A program made the translations under genes and the position numbers. Source: Neoscytalidium dimidiatum (lineage: Eukaryota > Ascomycota > Dothideomycetes > Botryosphaeriales > Botryosphaeriaceae). From it: DNA of 64,000 nucleotides. The stretch spans positions 2,542,001 through 2,606,000 of the forward strand of contig CM074703.1 of the NCBI GenBank assembly GCA_037367355.1, given 5' to 3'. This document shows, piece by piece, positions 12,244 through 22,466 of this stretch (the stretch's first letter is position 1; every line of letters starts with the position of its first letter). The notes beneath the pieces were generated by a model that was not told the DNA's origin, made no database searches, and was given only the letters and a program-made list of their open reading frames with translations.

Positions 12244-12392
12244 ATGATGCCCGACAGCTCTGGTAACGGTAGGCTCACTCTTATCCGTCAACCTATGACC
12301 TAATAAAGTATACTCGGGAACGCAGTGTGCTGATCGAAACATCTATCGTAGGCTCCGACGGCAATTGGCCTCGTGATGGAGGCCGAAGATGA
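12244..12392 (+). CDS. WP[RK]D micro-protein 1 (21 aa, two exons)
   Basis: Exons 12244-12268 and 12352-12392. The 83-bp intron is phase 1 (donor GTAGGC, branch-like TGCTGATC, acceptor CGTAG). An earlier CAG acceptor at 12335 would give an immediate stop, so the later one is required. The product begins with two Met codons, then a short Asp/Ser/Gly/Asn-rich stretch (PDSSGNGSDGN), and ends WPRDGGRR. It has no signal peptide, membrane segment or cysteine. On its own such an ORF would be dismissed. It is called because genes at 15141 and 17011 have the same strand, exon-intron plan, intron phase, TATA spacing and Trp-Pro-basic-Asp motif. The reading frame is inferred, and no known family is recognised. 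Confidence 0.6.
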
Positions 12393-12410
12393 ACAACGCC
12401 GAAAATACAG

Positions 12411-12428
12411 CGTAACATGCTTGTTACG
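12411..12428. repeat. Perfect inverted repeat in 3' flank of micro-gene 1
   Basis: CGTAACA (12411-12417) and TGTTACG (12422-12428) are perfect inverted arms around a 4-nt loop, 18 bp after the stop codon. It could be an RNA hairpin in the 3' UTR or a protein-binding palindrome. Confidence 0.5.
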
Positions 12429-14420
12429 TATTCGAACACTAGTGAGTGGGCTTCGGATGTCCCTCGTTAGCATCATTGCTAGACCGTCTCGTTATGCTGA
12501 CTGAGTCCCAGTCTTTCTTCTGGGCTCGTTAGACCGGCTGTAGTTTACACAATGGCGTTGATCAGATGGGATTCGTGTAGGGGTGGTAGTTGTCCAGCAT
12601 TTGCCGGAGCTTCATTAATTTGCGTGGAATCCAGGATGAACGTTATTCCTTGAGTTTTTCGTTACTCGCAAAGCGTTGGCTCTGCTACGCTTGATATGTT
12701 GATGGGCTGTGCGGAGCTCCGACGGCGTAATAGATTGGATGAGCAAAGGTTCTCGAAGAAAACAAGCAACCATTCCATGAATGACCAGATGCACTTCTCT
12801 CAATTGCGGAGATCTTGCCGCTTCCTGCATAAGCAACTCGAGTGCGTGCTTGTGACTGATGATGGCCTCTGTCGACGCCGCAATAGGCCGCATCAGGTTG
12901 TCAGTCGAAGATCCCGATTAGAGGTGAAAGCGGGGACTCGGAAATCATCTTCCTCATCGGCTCCGATGACTCAGGGCTAGTGCCGAGCCTAAGCCTTACC
13001 AAACGGCGCCCCTCACGATGCCTGCTGGGGCGTTCCACTCCCGACACCATTTGCTCGATCTAACCGGAACAGGCAATCCGATGTACGTACAACCGCCGAA
13101 CGCCTCTCTTGCGCCTCGCCAATCTCTCAAGCACTCACTTTCCTTCCCGCAGGCCCATCGTTCATCAGCCGCCCCTGCGCAGCCCCAGCCTCCGCCCTTG
13201 TTCTCATTCACACACGGCGCCCTCCGGGCCCGCACAGCCGGGTGCATCGTGGCGCAGCAGAGGGCAGCGATGCGTCTCCCTCGGCGCAGGGAACCTCAGA
13301 TACGTGTGCGACGCACGCTGGGCCGCTCGAACGGCCTCCAGGATCGCCGCAGCCACTCAAGGCATGCGCAGATGCGCACAAACAGCAACGTCCACAACGA
13401 AACAAAAGGAGAAAAGAAAATAAAAAACAAGAATCCGCCAGAATGGTGCAACCAATCACCGCTGACGTGCCGCGTTGGTGGGAATCCTGGGATCCTTGCG
13501 CGGTTGCCTGGCCGCGCATAGCCGAGGGACGCTCCTGGCTGGGGGAGGGCGTGGATTAGCGGACTAAACGAACGCGCACCACCCACCTCCAGAAAATCCG
13601 TGGAAGAGTTTGAGGCAGGAAAAAGAAGGCATCCGTTTGCCCTACGCGCCCCTCCCGCCTGTCCTTTCGCGCGATTCCGCAGGTTTTCCCCTCCGAGATG
13701 ATTTGGAGAAAGCAGGGCTTCCGCTGTGAGGCGCGCAAGCTTTCACACCGGGCACACTTTCGTTCTCGCTTTATCCGCCTGAGCGTGCCATTCGTGATTG
13801 CGGCTTCTGCGAGGAAAGGGTATTCGCTTTCGTGACGTGTGCATGTGAAGACGTCTGTGTTCCCTTTCCGGGCTCTCCGGCTGCTGCGGGATCGTGATGC
13901 TTGCTGGGAGCGTTACAGATAATTGACGGGGATGGCCGGTTACCCCGTCCGCTGTGATGTCCTGTGGCGCATGTCTTGGCTTATTTTGCTGACGAAAGCA
14001 GTGCTCAAAGGACTCTTGGTCGTTGACTCCCGGCCAACGCTTCCCAGCTGGCAGAGGAGTGGGCGCGTGTGTCCCGCTTACGACGGCGTGGACTGCGTGG
14101 ACTACGTGTCCACCACTACTAAAAGGGGTGCACTGCGTCACTCATCTATTCAGGAGAGCAGCGATCAGTATGTCGACGGTGGGTTTGCATGCTCTATGGT
14201 TGTTACACTTTACACGCATACATCTCGCAGGACGTGATCGCGGCGTGAGGGCGTCATTTGCTACGGAAGAGCGCCCGGCTGCCGTTGCGGCTGTGCTAAT
14301 GCAGGGCTGACGGCGCCGCGTCCGCGCTTCGGGATGCAGCCCGACAACGTCTCTTTAACTGATTGGAGAATGGAACGGGTGTAGAAGACTTCAAGCGTGT
14401 AATATCAACCCACCATCTGT

Positions 14421-14440
14421 GGCACGGCACGGCACGGCAC
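14421..14440. repeat. GGCAC tandem repeat, four units
   Basis: Four perfect 5-bp GGCAC units lie in non-coding DNA between micro-genes 1 and 2. This is a simple repeat with no visible function. Confidence 0.8.
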
Positions 14441-14997
14441 AGTGAGCACTTGGGCTTCACTTGATCATCCCGCAGAACAGGCGTCCGGCGGGCGGATGCG
14501 GGAGCCACACACGCAGGTACTGAGCTCAGCAGGCAAAAGCCTCGGTGAGCTCGGTGGGCTCCATGGCACACCGAGCGCCCTGCACTGCCCTGACACGTCG
14601 CCGATTGCCACCCGTCTGGCGGTCTATGCGCTGGTCTCGCTCGCGCGCGTCGCATGGGCAACTGAACAGGTGAATGAGCAATAGAGAAATCCGCAGATGT
14701 GATATCACTCAGTTGCGCACCATCTCTCGTGCTTACAGGGGCTGTGGTAAGGGGCCAATGCCTTCCATTGGCCGCGATCTCGACAGTGCGTTTCAAGGCT
14801 GTCTTTCAAGATGCCGCTGTCTATCCTCTATTGGGGCAAGCTCGTGAGAGCATGCGCCCGTCATACATGCGCCTTCCCGTAGCGCTGGGCGACCGGGGCT
14901 GCCAAACACCAGGGCTGGAAGAGTTAAGGCGAGAAACAGGCAGCTACGGTGTGTGTCGGAGAACATCGTCTAAGGCGACGCGTTAACTACACCGCCA

Positions 14998-15006
14998 TAT
15001 ATTTAA
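14998..15006 (+). promoter_or_regulatory. TATA-like element of micro-gene 2
   Basis: TATATTTAA lies 143 bp upstream of the ATG at 15141, with a CT/CA-rich leader between them. The spacing is close to that in the other two micro-genes. Confidence 0.55.
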
Positions 15007-15140
15007 GTACCAATTCTGCTGTCGCTCAGCGACTAGCCATCTTGCAATCGTCTTCAAGCAGCTTCCACGTAACCATCCAACATCCTTCTCCGGACTCAGC
15101 TCCTACCTCTTGATCAACTACCTTTTCTTTTAATTCTGTC

Positions 15141-15282
15141 ATGGACGAGCCTTACGGTAGCACGGGCGCAAAATGTAATACCAAACCTTTCCCACCATGT
15201 CATTACGATCAAGTAGTGCTCACAATCCTCTTCAGCGTACCCCGGCCCTAACGGAACTTGGCCAAGGGACCCGTTGAATTAA
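15141..15282 (+). CDS. WP[RK]D micro-protein 2 (26 aa, two exons)
   Basis: Exons 15141-15174 and 15236-15282, with a 61-bp phase-1 intron (donor GTAATA, acceptor TTCAG). The product starts MDEPYGSTGAK, continues SYPGPNG after the junction and ends TWPRDPLN. An alternative donor at 15157 (GTAGCA) keeps the same frame and would shorten the N-terminal half by six residues. It is Gly/Pro/Ser-rich and has no signal peptide, cysteine or hydrophobic segment. The Trp-Pro-Arg-Asp-Pro block matches micro-gene 3 (WPKDP) more closely than micro-gene 1. A possible 3'-UTR intron follows at 15356-15407. Function unknown. Confidence 0.62.
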
Positions 15283-16851
15283 ACAAGCTCAGGCTTCCGA
15301 GTCATTCCTCCCTTGAATATTCCGAAGAGATAGCCTCTTCTTCCGACCCTTCTATGTAAGTCTGGACCCATCTCACTTTCCAAAACTGAGTTCTGATTGA
15401 ACCACAGGTTCCAATTAGCTCCTTGCTCTCCCAAGAGTCTTTCCACGTCTACGCGGAGAAATCAAGGAGAATTCAGCATTACGAGGATATGCGAGACCCT
15501 TCCTACGCATTCAATACCCTTCAGCTTATATGTATTATTATGGCGTTGGCGGATTAAGACGCATAGATACTTCACGATATCACTATCGCTTCCGGTCCTG
15601 ACTTTTCCGACCGCCATGATGGGAGGCAATTTCTTTGGCGCTAAGATGCGATGGTAGGACGAACTGCAATTCAGATGTACTCTATAGTCAATATTACCGA
15701 AAACTCAAATGGCTCAGGAAACATTCCAGTATTTCGCCGTTGTATGCCAGGTCACGATCGTCCCCTGCTGATGCGCCCGCTTCACTTCGTGATATTTCAA
15801 CGAACTCAAAAAGACAAAGTCCCAAGAACTTGAAGCCGACAGGTTCGAGGCCAAAAATCTGCCTCGAATTCCATGGCGGGACGAGCAGGAGGGCGCGGCA
15901 GATGAGGCGGTGCGCAATAGACAAGGGAAGTCGTGCGGCCTCCGTCGTCCGCACACGGCAGCGATCAGGCAAACATATTGACGACCTCAGGCTCAGCTGA
16001 CCTCCCCTCGGTCTAGGCCAATCAACTGCAAGTATTTCGCTTAAAAAGGCTTGAACTTGAGCGATCTGTGGCGCTGACGAAACGATGCAGCCCCCCCGCT
16101 TGTCAGCAGCACCACACGCGCTTCAGATGATCGCCAGAGAAAGCGCGCGCGCCGTCCGTCGCGGTGGACACCAACTTCGCGTCCCTGCATTAGTTAGACC
16201 AAAGGATCTCCAAATGAGAGATTTTCTTTTGATGCGCCCAAGCTCCACTTTTCCTTTTTTCTATCTCTTTCCGCTTCTTCTTTATCATGACTTCATTTTC
16301 CTCGGGGGCGGCCTCTGCGTCCAAACCCCTACCCCCCCCGTCCGCGCGGGATGTCATCCGAAGCCTGCCTCGCCAGCGGCTGTGCAAAAGACGGTGCTCA
16401 GCTCTCAACCCTTTCGCTCCCAGCCGCCCAATTTTCGCCACCACCACAACGCGCTCTGGCTACGTACGCGTCGCGGACTCAACAATCTGCCGAGCTGAAA
16501 AGGGGGACAAAAAAAAAAAAACTAAAAATACGGGAGGCGAATGGGAGTTTCTGGAAGGACCTCGAACCGGGCAGAGGCATGTAGGGAAAAGGAGAGCTGA
16601 CTAAAGGCCTCTCTCGTCGCAAGCGCTCCCTATGAGCGACTGAGCAGGAGGCTCACCGCCTCAAGCGCGGCTTGATAATTCCTATCGGGCTCTAGCAAGG
16701 CAGATTCCACGACGCTCCTTTTCCGGCCATACGGTGGCTCCTGTTTGCACCGCCGCGCGGCTGGCAGATGGGCCGATACGGCAATAAACGATGGATGACG
16801 AAGGCACCGCCCTGCCACGGAAACATCCTGTTGCCCTTCTCTTGGCTTTTG
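15283..16851. other. Spacer between micro-genes 2 and 3
   Basis: Holds the probable 3' UTR of micro-gene 2, including a candidate intron 15356-15407 (GTAAGT donor, TTCTGATTGA branch, CACAG acceptor). The rest is the 5' flank of micro-gene 3. A poly-A run lies at about 16509-16520. No further gene was recognised. Confidence 0.5.
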
Positions 16852-16860
16852 TTTAAATAG
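16852..16860 (+). promoter_or_regulatory. TATA-like element of micro-gene 3
   Basis: TTTAAATAG lies 159 bp upstream of the ATG at 17011, matching the spacing in the other two micro-genes. The leader just before the ATG is rich in CCAACC/ACAACA, as is common in fungal 5' UTRs. Confidence 0.5.
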
Positions 16861-17010
16861 TGTTTGCTTGCGCTCGCCCATGTGTGCAGCTTGTGTAGAT
16901 GTTCATCAGACCCCGCTAGTACCTGATCGACTGCGGACCCCCGAAACCCCCAACCAACCAATTATACTGCACGTCACTCCCGTGCACGGCTTACAACACA
17001 ACAATCAGCC

Positions 17011-17144
17011 ATGTCCGAGCAAAGCTTCCAAGGTGCGTCACGCATTGCTTGCATGAGCCTCAGGAATGCGCAGTCCGCTGACAAAATTCATCAGCTTCCA
17101 ACTCTCACGAGGAGAAGTGGCCGAAGGACCCGTACGGGAGCTGA
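17011..17144 (+). CDS. WP[RK]D micro-protein 3 (23 aa, two exons)
   Basis: Exons 17011-17032 and 17095-17144. The 62-bp intron is phase 1, with donor GTGCGT, a strong branch point CGCTGACAA and acceptor ATCAG. Exon 1 encodes MSEQSFQ; exon 2 gives SNSHEEK and ends WPKDPYGS. The product is hydrophilic and lacks any targeting signal or cysteine. The C-terminal PYGS recurs near the N-terminus of micro-protein 2 (EPYGS). Intron position, intron phase and the WP-basic-D block match the two upstream copies, supporting a tandem family. The splice signals are the best of the three. Function unknown. Confidence 0.63.
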
Positions 17145-18111
17145 GCAAAGCTTCCCGGACCCTCACGACGAGACCAACATCGATTCCACGTCGTTCGGTC
17201 GCCTGGCCTAAGAGAGCACCGTCTCTTTACCTGCCAAGGATCTTCGATCAGCAAGGGCGCAACGAGAAAAAGAGATGTATTTTTCTGCAATCTCACCCCT
17301 CCCTCCGCCAAACGACAAGGGCCAAACGAAACCCAGCCAGCCGCTACGGAACACATAAACACCCGAATCCGAAACCGGAGAACCAATTGATGGAGGCGCA
17401 GACGGAGCACTCGCTGACGAAGACCTCTGAACGTGTCAACCGGGTGCGTTGGCGTTTGCCCCATTTGAGGAAAGAAGGCATGGAGAATAGGAGCTGAGTA
17501 ATCGGAAGGGCCGGGAAGACTTGGTACCAATCATGCTACACCCGAGGAATGAAACTGGGCAGGACGCAAGGATCTTTGACGGATTTGACGGGAAACATGC
17601 AGAATGATACCAGCCTTCTCACATAGACCGCCAAGGAACGAAAACTCTTTTTTTTTTTTTGCCTCTTCAGACAGCACATAAATCAATACCCTCCGTGATT
17701 AGAGTAAAGAGAAAGCTGAACGTGGGATCACCCTCCACAGTTCATCATTATTATCTTTACAGACACTTTACTATCCAAGACATAGATTTGCTTCAACTTC
17801 TGCTGCTACTTCCCATCGCCTATTGGGCGTTTTCCCTCTCTATTCTACCGCGAAATGTGCCCCGCAAGGACATCCTCGTCTCATCTCGTAAGAATATGCC
17901 GCGAAAATATCACATGGCGTGTCTCCGAGCCTTTTCTGCTTATTGTGGCACCTCGTCTGCTGACGTCATGCACCATCAATTTGCCATGTAGCGGACATCC
18001 ATGTGCTCGCGTCGGAGTGTGGTTGGAATTTGGTGGCGGATCATTGAGTGGGTATACTCGCTAATAGTGACCGATGGCTCTATGGCTCAGATGGCTGCAG
18101 TCTGGAAGAGC
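17145..18111. other. Spacer between micro-gene 3 and the bZIP gene
   Basis: Just under 1 kb, holding the 3' flanks of two convergent genes. A poly-T tract lies near 17648-17660. The open frames here have no recognisable features. Confidence 0.5.
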
Positions 18112-20468
18112 TCAAAATGCCTCGATAATCGCAGCCCTCAATGCGTAATGAATATCCGAGCGGCGGAAGCCTGGTCCACGACCAATACAAACACCACGCT
18201 TGATCAAGCCTGTATCAAGTTAATCGTTGCATGCCTATTCAAATATGAAAGATCGAGCTTACCATTGATAAACCTCTGGACATCAATTGTCACCGTTCTG
18301 TTCTGCCTCCGCTCGTCCACCTGCTCCCCAGTTGCCACTCCGCCGATTCCGAACTCACTCAAACTCGCTTGATTGTTGCCCATCCATGCAAGATTAAGGT
18401 CGTAGTAGCGGTCCCATTCGTCATAGCTCTTGGGATCGATAGGTTGAAAATCATTCCCCCACAGTGCTTGCGAGGTTTGATCGAATATCCGTTCCGCTGA
18501 CTGCAATAGGTTTCCACTGTCCGGCGTGCTTGGGCCATTTGATGTAGATCGTCCACCGTGCGTACCGCTCGGCACGCTCGCGCTACCAGGCAGACTTCCC
18601 TGTGGCGGGCTGGTGGCTGCGAATGGCGTCTGGGATGGCGGAGACATGCTGAAATTGGCCGCTAGATGATTGGGTGCGAACTGGTCAAGCGCTTCGCCAA
18701 GCACCCCCATCTCGGAGTCAGGATGTGCCGCGACGGACTGGGGGTTCTGAGCGCGTGCAAGAGCGTCGAGAGTCCTGACAGCAGCTTCGGCGAATGACGC
18801 CTGCGCGTCAATGTGCACTCCAATCTCTTCAAGATAGCCCTCAACGTCCTGGCTGTCGAACCACTCGCCAGAATACGATTCCATATCGTCTTCAAGCTCC
18901 TGTGTGATGATGATGTCTGGTCGAGGATTTCTTCGAAACTCTTCCATTTGGACGCGAGTGGCATATGGTCCGACCCGTCGCACGTTCCAGTCCCCTTCGC
19001 GCACGACTCGGCCATTTTCATCGCGTGCGGGGTAGTGAGTGCCTGCTCCACCCAAGTGAAGGAACGGGGAATTCAGGAAATCGAGTGGTTGGAGGACCGA
19101 CTGCTGGAGGAGGTTTCTGAAGTCTCTGAGCAGCTCGTCGCGGGATGAGTAGTGACGGCAGAGACGGAAGACCCTGTTGAAATCGCTTGGTCGAAGGTGC
19201 GCGGTGGAAAGAAGATGGAATGCCCGTTCGAGACAAGCTCGTTGCAGGCGACGTGCAAAGGTTGTTTCTTGGAAAGAGTACGTAAAGGCTGGCCGAACGG
19301 ATGCAGTCAGGGGAGAAGGCATCATTGTTGAGACTTTCGTAAAAGCATCGTAGCTGCGCGTCCTAGTTGGGACAATCGAGTTATTTTGGCTGTCACGACT
19401 TTTGTCCTCTGCGAAGTCCTCTGCTCGAAAGACATTCACAGAGTCGATTTCGCCGATGCCTCGAAAGGGGTAGGAGGGGGCGAGAGTCTGGGACTGATGC
19501 GATTCAGTATTGATAACATCCCTCGAAGCTTCAAGATGCGAAGCCGACAAATTAGGGAGGTCCAACCCTGAATAAATGCCGACGTTTTGTCCATAGGCCG
19601 GAGCCGGAGCCGGAGCCTCAGAATCGTCAGAGACTCTGTAGTAGCCCAAGCCAAGGTGGGTCGACTGAGCATTTATTCGAACGTCAACATTCGGCATTCC
19701 GGCCATTTCTTGTTCGGGCTGGTTCATATCTTGGTAGTTGCGGCTTGAAATGTTCGGAGCAGCGGCCGATTTTGGCGGGGAGGGCTCGGACGCTTCTTGG
19801 CTATCCTCGCACTCATCCTCGCTAGCCACGGTCTTTGCCGTTTTCGCAAGATTGACAAAAGTTTCGGTAGTTTGTTTCAACTCCGAAGCAAGACTTGGCC
19901 GTAGCGCGAATATGTCAGAGGCCATAGCTTGGTCATTGAAGCGCAAGAATGAGTTGTTCATGCCATCAATGACGGTCTGGAGTTGCTCCACCTGCTTCTG
20001 GAGAGAAGAGATGGTCATCTCCTTCCGTTGGCGGTACGCCCGCTGGGCCAGGCGGATTTGCGTACGACGACGCTGTGCCGGAGTCAGTCGACGAACCATA
20101 TATGGAGTCGGCATGGTGTGGAGGGTAATCCTGTCGACAATACTTCATTGATACGACAAAGACAGGCTAGGACGCAAGCAGGGGGGGATTTGGGTGGGAC
20201 TGGTAAGAAGTGAAATTTGGGGTACTCTGGGGAAGAAGGCAGGCCGCCTTTGGGCGAAGTGCCAACACTAGTGTGTGGGGACGAATTTGTGATGAGTGAT
20301 CCAAGGTGGGATTTGATATTTTTGATTACTCACATCAGCAGCGGTCTCATCCTGAGTGTCCACCTTGGGTCTGCCTCTTTGCTTCTTGCCCTTGGTGCCA
20401 GGTTCTGCAGAGGCAGCAGAATTCCTGGCCCGCTTCTTGGTAGGACGTTCTTCGCTCTCGGAGCCCAT
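18112..20468 (-). CDS. AT-hook/bZIP transcription factor
   Basis: Exons 20468-20334, 20072-18263 and 18209-18112 (680 aa). Exon 1 encodes MGSESEERPTKKRAR, an AT-hook-like KKQRGRPK core and DTQDETAAD. The 261-bp intron (GTGAGT/CACAG, phase 0) joins it directly to the basic region RRRTQIRLAQRAYRQRKE and the leucine-zipper segment ISSLQKQVEQLQ. The last intron (GTAAGC/TACAG) adds the C-terminal block LIKRGVCIGRGPGFRRSD, which reads as real conserved protein, whereas reading through gives an arbitrary tail. The invariant bZIP Asn (as in Yap1 NRAAQRAFRERK) is Ile here. The body contains a folded region (about residues 290-480: RACLERAFHLL ... YYSSRDELLRDF ...) and Ser/Pro-rich linkers. Expected role: sequence-specific nuclear regulator; targets unknown. 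Confidence 0.85.
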
Positions 20469-21228
20469 GGTACGTAGTGACAAGGTCGGCCGATCGCCGC
20501 GGGCCGTGGGGACTGGGGACGTGCCTCGTGGAGTGAATAGGTAATCTAACAGATCTGGCTGAGGAAGACGCGCAGCTGGCGAGCGGGTCTCTCCTCTCTT
20601 TAGGAAAGCAGGCGGCGCACGTCGGCGTTCGGTGTTGGCTTATAAACACGGTAGACGAGTCGTGCAAATATAGCGTTGCTTCTCCGCAAGAGCCTCTTGG
20701 TCATCCGCTTAGTGGCCACAGCGTAAATGCCCCAGACAAGACGAAGTTGGGACAGCGGCAGGGAGAGAAGCGCCGCGACCGCGCGGATTCGTGTGTCAGG
20801 GGCGCTGATTGGCTCGGGAGGGATGGAACTGTCGGGCAGAGCGATGGTGCGTGCAGAGGCAGGTTGAGGGTATTAGCCACAGGGCGTGGACGGGAGAAAG
20901 TGCAGCTGTCAAGACGCGCTCACCCCCCCGTGAGGAGTTACGGAGTGGTGCGAGAAGGTGCGCAAGGTGCGTGTTCACTAATCAACCCCTCGGCCTACAG
21001 CGCTCTCGGCTTTCTGCGGCTAGGGCTTAGTGGCTCCGTTCGCTACCCGCTATGCCCCAACTGGCAATTGGCCACCCGTGATCGCCTGTGTCATCGGCGC
21101 AACTGTCTGCCCGTGTGTAGTCTGCCCCCGCCGTTGACTTTTCCGCGAAAGCTACCGCTGATGGCTGCTACAGGGCGATACTATTTTTGCACTAGAGGCT
21201 ATGCTACATGACAGGCATTTCTTGTCCA
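20469..21228. other. 5' flank of the bZIP gene and 3' flank of rad1
   Basis: Non-coding on the evidence available. The two flanking genes are both on the minus strand. A 154-codon plus-strand frame (20747-21211) has no recognisable sequence features and is not called. Confidence 0.5.
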
Positions 21229-22308
21229 TCAGTCGGACCCGTTCAGTTCCTCGCTGTCTTCATCAACGCTATCTCCGTCCTCGCCCTCCTCGCGGATCAG
21301 CGGCACGAACCTGAAGTCCACGAAGCTGACTTGCCCACTGTCTACCTCTATCATGAACTGCAGACTAAGCACTCCTTGATTGTCACCACGTATGCTGACC
21401 TTCGTGCCTGCCGCCATGGCTCGCGCTGCCGCTCTGATCAAAGCGAACCGATATGTGAACACTACGCGGTGGGCTACTTGGAACGTCTCGAGCAGGGTCG
21501 AATCATGTTGGTTGGGAACATCTCTGTTTGTGGATGCCCTGGAATCCTCTGGCCGGCTGAACTCCACTACCGTGCTCCCCAATGTCCCGCTGGCGCTGAG
21601 TGAGAAGAACGGTGCAGTAGGACTCGCCCTAATGGCCAGCTTCTCCGCATTCGTACTGCTCAATTCTGTGATGGCGTCATGGAGAAATGAGCTTCGCATG
21701 ATGATCTTCATTGCCAACTCGTCCCTCGCAAATGGAATGTCTTCCTCCTCAGCTTCGTCCAGCTCGTAAGTGGTCAACTCGCAAGTAGTCGTCACTCCGG
21801 CCTCCTCCAGAACCACTTTCAACGGCGAACCCGGTGCATCATATGAGAGACGGCAAACTGACGTCATTCCAAGCACTCTGTTGTCAAAGGCATTAGTCCC
21901 ACCTCTCGAGCTGAACGTTGAATATGGGTTTCGCTGATTTGGATCGGTAAGGCCAAAGATCTGCAGGGTCTCGAGGAGCGAAGGGAGTGATATCGTGAAT
22001 GCTGGAACATCATCGGTGCCGTCATCGTTTTCGGCGTCGAATGGTGAGCTTGGTCGTGGTGGATTGAAATTGAACGTAGTAAAAAGGGCCTTGTCGAGGA
22101 AAGCAAAGCCTGCGGAACGTTAGACAGCGCAGCGTGACAGTCAATCCGTCATACCTTGCATGACACGACTGTCCTCTGCGCTGAACCGGAGTCCATCCTC
22201 GCTGATCTGGACGCGCGCTTTCTGCGCAAATCCAATGCACCGCAATAGTATGAAGAGCTGCCGCGCCGAGCTTGACACAGCGCTAAGAACCGGAAGACCA
22301 CCTGCCAT
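21229..22308 (-). CDS. rad1: Rad1/Rad17-type subunit of the 9-1-1 checkpoint clamp
   Basis: Exons 22308-22155 and 22109-21229 (344 aa). The 45-bp intron (GTATGA/CGCAG) joins SEDGLRFSAEDSRVMQ to GFAFLDKALFTTF. This N-terminal signature, with ARVQISEDGLRFSAEDSRV, is characteristic of Rad1, the PCNA-like subunit that forms the 9-1-1 ring with Rad9 and Hus1. Further support comes from CRLSYDAPGSPL, the acidic insert DEAEEEDI, and the C-terminal segment GDNQGVLSLQFMIEVD ... FVDFRFVPL, which is conserved in Rad1 orthologues. The acidic end (EDGDSVDEDSEEL) is common. Expected role: loaded by Rad17-RFC at damaged or stalled DNA to activate the ATR-type kinase in the nucleus. Start chosen because ATGGCAGG precedes the conserved domain and leads straight into it. 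Confidence 0.92.
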
Positions 22309-22466
22309 GGTGGAGATATCTGGGGGGAGGATGCCCTGCTGCCTGGAGAAGACTTTTGCGGAAGGAATTTTGCGGTATATTGTATTCCCGAAATTACTGC
22401 ATGACCCAGCTAAACGTACAACGAACTCCCGACGTCACCCGGCTGAATGAGAAAAGGAATTGCGTT

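Larger units (their letters stand above)
12393..14997. other. Spacer between micro-genes 1 and 2
   Basis: Contains the probable 3' UTR of micro-gene 1, with a candidate 3'-UTR intron at 12442-12511 (donor GTGAGT, branch TGCTGACTGA, acceptor CCCAG). The remainder is 5' flank of micro-gene 2. The GC-rich open frames between 13000 and 14800 overlap on both strands and show no domain. Confidence 0.5.

Noticed and set aside
14755..14800. TTGGCCGCGATCTCG, readable as W-P-R-S, between micro-genes 1 and 2
   Set aside because: No Asp, no upstream ATG exon with matching intron phase; not a credible fourth copy.
9170..18111. Transposon or RIP-degraded repeat as an explanation for the gene-poor stretch
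   Set aside because: No transposase or polymerase remnants, no terminal or long direct repeats, and no strongly AT-biased block were seen.
20066..20114. Start of the bZIP protein at Met 20114 (MPTPYMVRRLTPAQ)
   Set aside because: This stretch lies within an intron. A better exon 1 (20468-20334) with an AT-hook-like motif joins precisely to the basic region.
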